Below, in pieces: positions 60,241 through 64,000 of a stretch of DNA of 64,000 nt. The stretch covers positions 21,973,417 through 22,037,416 of the forward strand of contig CM051019.1 in the NCBI GenBank assembly GCA_027704905.1. Direction: 5' to 3'. The DNA is from Muraenolepis orangiensis. Its lineage: Eukaryota > Chordata > Actinopteri > Gadiformes > Muraenolepididae. Under the pieces are notes generated by a model. It ran no database searches and was not told where the DNA came from. It saw only the letters and a list, made by a program, of their open reading frames with translations. The position numbers were made by a program, and so were the translations under genes. Positions within the stretch are counted from its first letter, which is position 1, and each line of letters begins with the position of its first letter.

Positions 60241-60810
60241 CCATTAACACTGAGGTAGAACAAGGCAGTAACACTGAGGTAGAACAAGGCAGTAACACTG
60301 AGGTAGAACAAGGCAGTAACACTGAGGTAGAACAAGGCAGTAACACTGAGGTAGAACAAGGCAGTAACACTGAGGTAGAACAAGGCAGTAACACTGAGGT
60401 AGAACAAGGCAGTAACACTGAGGTAGAACAAGGCAGTAACACTGAGGTAGAACAAGGCAGTAACACTGAGGTAGAACAAGGCAGTAACACTGAGGTAGAA
60501 CAAGGCAGTAACACTGAGGTAGAACAAGGCAGTAACACTGAGGTAGACAGGCAGTAACACTGAGGAGAACAGGCAGTAACACTGAGGTAGAACAAGGCAG
60601 TAACACTGAGGTAGAACAAGGCAGTAACACTGAGGTAGAACAAGGCAGTAACACTGAGGTAGAACAAGGCAGTAACACTGAGGTAGAACAAGGCAGTAAC
60701 ACTGAGGTAGAACAAGGCAGTAACACTGAGGTAGAACAAGGCAGTAACACTGAGGTAGAACAAGGCAGTAACACTGAGGAGAACAAGGCAGTAACACTGA
60801 GGTAGAACAA
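60241..60810. repeat. 24-bp satellite, about 23 copies
   Basis: The unit is GCAGTAACACTGAGGTAGAA plus CAAG; a few copies have 1-2-bp deletions. All minus frames are open (290, 195 and 188 codons) purely because of the 24-bp period. Confidence 0.97.
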
Positions 60811-60814
60811 TTAA

Positions 60815-61405
60815 CATTTACATCTTTCATATTAGGCTGAACATTAAGCACAGCTCAAATCACTGTTTGAGTTAAAGTAATGTTTGTTGTTAAGTGATTG
60901 TGTGGGCATTATACTTAACAGGTTCACTGGATTAAAAAAGTGTTTAACCTTCCCAACCCAACAGCTAAACTACAACGTAAAGGAAGGCATACATAATGCA
61001 AATAGATTAAATGGATATTTCTACAAAAATGCAAGAAAAAGTGGGAGTGTATTTTTTTATCTGATAATCCTGAGGCTTTACACTTAAGAATAGGCCGGGA
61101 GCCACTGTGTGTGAGGGGATTAGGGAAATAGTCTAAAAGCCATTCGAAAGTGGACCAGACATCCACACTTAACTGAGTTTTAGAGGGAAAAGTGGAATCA
61201 AGCATCTTGGACGAGGATCAAACACATGATCAGACAAACACGTTAACAGACAAACACATGAACCTAAATAACATTGGTTTTGGTCACCATGAACACGTCA
61301 CCCCGATAGGACGAGAACACCACAAAAACACACATGTGTGTTTCATTACTGCTGAAGTGTATAAAAAGCACAAAGACAAGACAAAATGGTTGTTTATTGT
61401 TAAAT
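60815..61405. other. No gene seen
   Basis: Non-repetitive AT-rich DNA. Frames at 60924-61205 (-) and 61192-61407 (+) lack recognisable motifs. Confidence 0.45.
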
Positions 61406-61409
61406 AAAC

Positions 61410-61552
<143 letters not shown>

Positions 61553-61794
61553 ATGTGAGCGAGAGGTAGAAAGAGAGATATATTTAGATATATTTACATG
61601 TTTGGATAATACAAATTAAAATGTATCATTCCACTAGTTAAAACAAAGGCTGTCGTGCAACAGAGGTTATCAGTAGAACATTGGCTATATAGTACAGCTG
61701 ACACTTTAAAAGCACAGGAAACTGTAGCTTAATGCAGAACCTGAGTTCTGCATGAGAAGGTTCTCCCGAAGTTCTACCAACACATAACGAGTAA

Positions 61795-62400
61795 CACACG
61801 TGGTGAGCGGATCCTCGACCACTGCTACACTCCCTCCGTGACGGCTACAAGGCCCTCCTCCTCGGCCAATCAGACCACCACTCTATCCAGCTACTCCCCG
61901 CTTATAGGCAGAGACTGAAGCAGCAACCAATCGGCCCAGTATATCGTTGGAGGTGAGCTCCCCTCCCTCCTGGATATATACAACCAGCGGTGCGTGGCCA
62001 AGGCCAAACGCATCATAAAAGACATTGCCCTACAGCCACGAACTGTACTAACTGTTAGCGTCAGGTAGGCGATACCGCAATATACCGCAAAAGTGCTGCA
62101 CAAACAGACTTAGAGATAGCTTCCACAGTCAGGCCATCAGGCTGCTGAACAAGGGCGTATAGCATATAATAATGTATATTTTATTACATTGATTTATATA
62201 TATATATATATTACTCATTTTCTGTGCTAATATATTGCATTTTATATATGCACTTTTATATTTTTATATATTTAACTTTATACAGTTTGTACTTTTTACT
62301 TCTTTTTTATTCTATTCTTTTTATTTGTATAACTGCTGTCTGTCGTCGGGTATTGCACATAAGATTTTCACCCATTGCTTATACTTGACTAACCCGTTCT
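61795..62400 (+). mobile_element. Internally deleted LINE remnant
   Basis: The left part resembles a LINE endonuclease fragment (ILDHCYTPSV-like, then the CCAATCAGACCACCACTCTA stretch that corresponds to a SDH motif). The right part (62105-62160) encodes RLRDSFHSQAIRLLNKGV and a stop, a typical LINE protein C-terminus. The reverse transcriptase core is missing. The 3' tail holds GGGTATTGCACATAAGATTT and TGCTTATACTTGACT. Confidence 0.6.
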
Positions 62401-62554
62401 ATAAAAAATACTAGAACAGGCTGTGATCACGGTAGAATGCGTAGTTTGGCGTAAAATACGATGCTAGTTTGTTCGTAAGCAGTCCTTAATACGTCTATCT
62501 CGTTCTTATCTCGTTCTTAGCCAATCTGCAGTCCGTTTGTGTCCAGTTCAACCT

Positions 62555-62710
62555 CGTTCTACCTGGTTCTACCGTTCCTGGTTCTACCTGGTTCTACCTG
62601 GTTCTACCTGGTTCTACCTGGTTCTACCTGGTTCTACCTCATTCTACCTGGTTCTACCTGGTTCTACCTGGTTCTACCTCGTTATACCTCGTTCTACCTC
62701 GTTCACAGTA
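62555..62710. repeat. 10-bp satellite (GTTCTACCTG)n
   Basis: About 14 copies, with TCATT and CGTTA variants. Plus frames read TWFYLVLPGS cycles and are artefacts. Confidence 0.95.
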
Positions 62711-62714
62711 CATC

Positions 62715-64000
62715 CAAGCCAGTTCAAACACTTCTTATTGTTAATTCCTCATCTGGTCCCCGGTGCCGACTGCCCCGGCCCGACTGCTATGAATACCGAG
62801 CGTGTACGAGGAGCTGTAGAAGGACTCTTGATCATCCAGACGGAGCTCCTCCATCAGCTCATGATCCCACAGCTATTCTCCTCTCAGGTTTCAGCCACTT
62901 CCTCACCCAACAGCTTCACACTTGTCTCCTTCTTTCTTCCTCGACCATCTCATTGTTCTCTTCCTCTGCTTCCGACATCAGTTGGATGAAACCGACATTC
63001 AACATGTTAATGTGTGCTATGTTATTCATGGTTCTGGGCACAAATCTTGCAAATCTTCACGTCAGGAAACAATGTGCGCTGCCCGAAATCTCAAGCCCAA
63101 CCGATGAACCTGAAACAGCCGTGATATTTATATCCGATCTGCACCACGTGCAGTCGGACCTGCCATGTAAATCAAAATGTGTGGACCCACCCTGAAGCAT
63201 TTCAAGGAAAACTCAGAGCCCATGAATAGAGACCAAGACCCAAACAGCGACAGAGAGTGTTACTGGGGAACATGATATTTCTGCTTTCCCCCGGGCTGGG
63301 ATGAAGTGATGTCTGCAGTGTAATTCCCTGGTGTTACATGGCTTTAAGGGAGGTGGATGTTAGCCTTATAATAATAGAGCTGGAGCTATGGAGGCTAGTG
63401 TTTTCAGTGTTTCATCTGCCCTTGAAGAGACTGGACAGAATAATAACCATAAACCTTTATGCACGGTGGGGATTGAAGCTCATAACCATGTACTGTATGC
63501 TACTCCCATTAGTACAATTGGCTTGGACGATATCCTGTGCCGTCCTGTTTTTCACAGCGTTCAGCCGTACCAATTTTATGAGCTTTGCTATTTTGGGGGT
63601 AAACTACTAACAGAGAAGCAATTACGATGACAAGCAACGTCTGTTAGTAGCAAAAGAAGAAGAAGAAGAAGAAAAAGAAGAAGACGAATAAAGAAAGAAG
63701 GAATAAATGAAAGCCAGTTTTCACAGCAGTGAGTGTGGATAATGTAGGCAACAATAGCCCAGGTGAGTTGGCCTACGGCTGAGCCAACATGCTTAGTGCC
63801 AAGCGGCGCTGTGTGCCACGCTGACATGTCGTCACCGTGGTTGGCCATCTCCTTCCTTTATAAACAAACCTGTGAGCAGGTGTCTGTGGAGGAAGGCCTT
63901 TATTTCAAAGTATTCTTTTGGCTTGTCACTGTGATGCTACTAGCACGTAGCATCACTGTGATGCTACTAGCACATAGCTGTGGCCTCACTGTAGGACAAG
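62715..64000. other. No gene supported
   Basis: Frames at 62537-63195 and 63338-63630 (+) have no family signature and no splice support. A (GAA)n tract lies at 63651-63690. A 44-bp near-repeat of TCACTGTGATGCTACTAGCA occurs at the right edge (63925-63975). A partial gene extending beyond the window cannot be excluded. Confidence 0.4.

Noticed and set aside
60230..60851. Minus-strand frames of 188-290 codons with LPQCYCLV repeats
   Set aside because: They result from a 24-bp satellite without stops; no start context, composition or family supports a gene.
62537..63195. Two overlapping plus-strand frames (150 and 218 codons) near the right end
   Set aside because: The first third is the GTTCTACCTG satellite and the rest has no recognisable domain or splice support.

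Overview
The window is vertebrate nuclear DNA and almost certainly teleost fish. Genes are split by GT-AG introns. Non-coding DNA is crowded with (CA)n/(GT)n runs, minisatellites, tRNA-derived SINEs, fish-type LINEs (a Rex3-like element with a TGGA tail and an L2-type element), foldback repeats and LTR elements. No prokaryotic operon, CRISPR array or plasmid feature is present.

Six protein-coding genes can be supported. (1) 2577-3767 (-) is an intron-poor 396-codon frame with a zinc-deaminase-like HxE...PC-x7-C signature and no symbol that I recognise. (2) 14359-23938 (+) is fdft1 (squalene synthase); its eight coding exons join in frame to 419 aa. (3) 26343-29784 (+) is ctsb (cathepsin B); nine coding exons give 327 aa. 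(4) 34448-35923 (-) is single-exon mgat2 (GnT-II), with an expanded Ser/Asn stem. (5) 37774-38936 (+) is rps29; three exons give 56 aa. (6) 39888-42394 (-) is a two-exon MADF/BESS-type DNA-binding protein of 244 aa. The fdft1/ctsb pair and the mgat2/rps29 pair are each close neighbours in other vertebrates. The genes act in unrelated pathways (sterol synthesis, lysosomal proteolysis, N-glycan branching, translation), so this is ordinary chromosomal gene order and not a functional cluster.

Layout: 1-14.0 kb holds the deaminase-like gene in repeat-rich DNA, including a Rex3-like LINE, a LINE-derived minisatellite and a solo LTR with an intact 5-bp target duplication. 14.0-25.1 kb is fdft1, whose introns carry minisatellites, a perfect 82-bp palindrome and a MITE. 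25.2-30 kb is ctsb. 30-34.4 kb is gene-poor. 34.4-42.6 kb holds mgat2, rps29 and the MADF gene. 42.6-60 kb is a repeat block: a tandemly duplicated segment of about 2.3-2.9 kb built from LINE remnants and CA/GT tracts. Its last copy is interrupted by an 8.9-kb Ty3/gypsy-type LTR retrotransposon (50224-59160, 5-bp target duplication CTTGT), which itself contains a 4-kb L2-type LINE. 60-64 kb holds satellites and one LINE remnant, with no gene that I can support.

The most unusual items are the deaminase-like gene, the perfect palindrome in fdft1 intron 3, the five tandem splice donors after fdft1 exon 6, and the nested and tandem repeat architecture of 43-60 kb. I did not find a clearly new multi-gene system. 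All calls come from reading the sequence and remembered family features; no database search was run.
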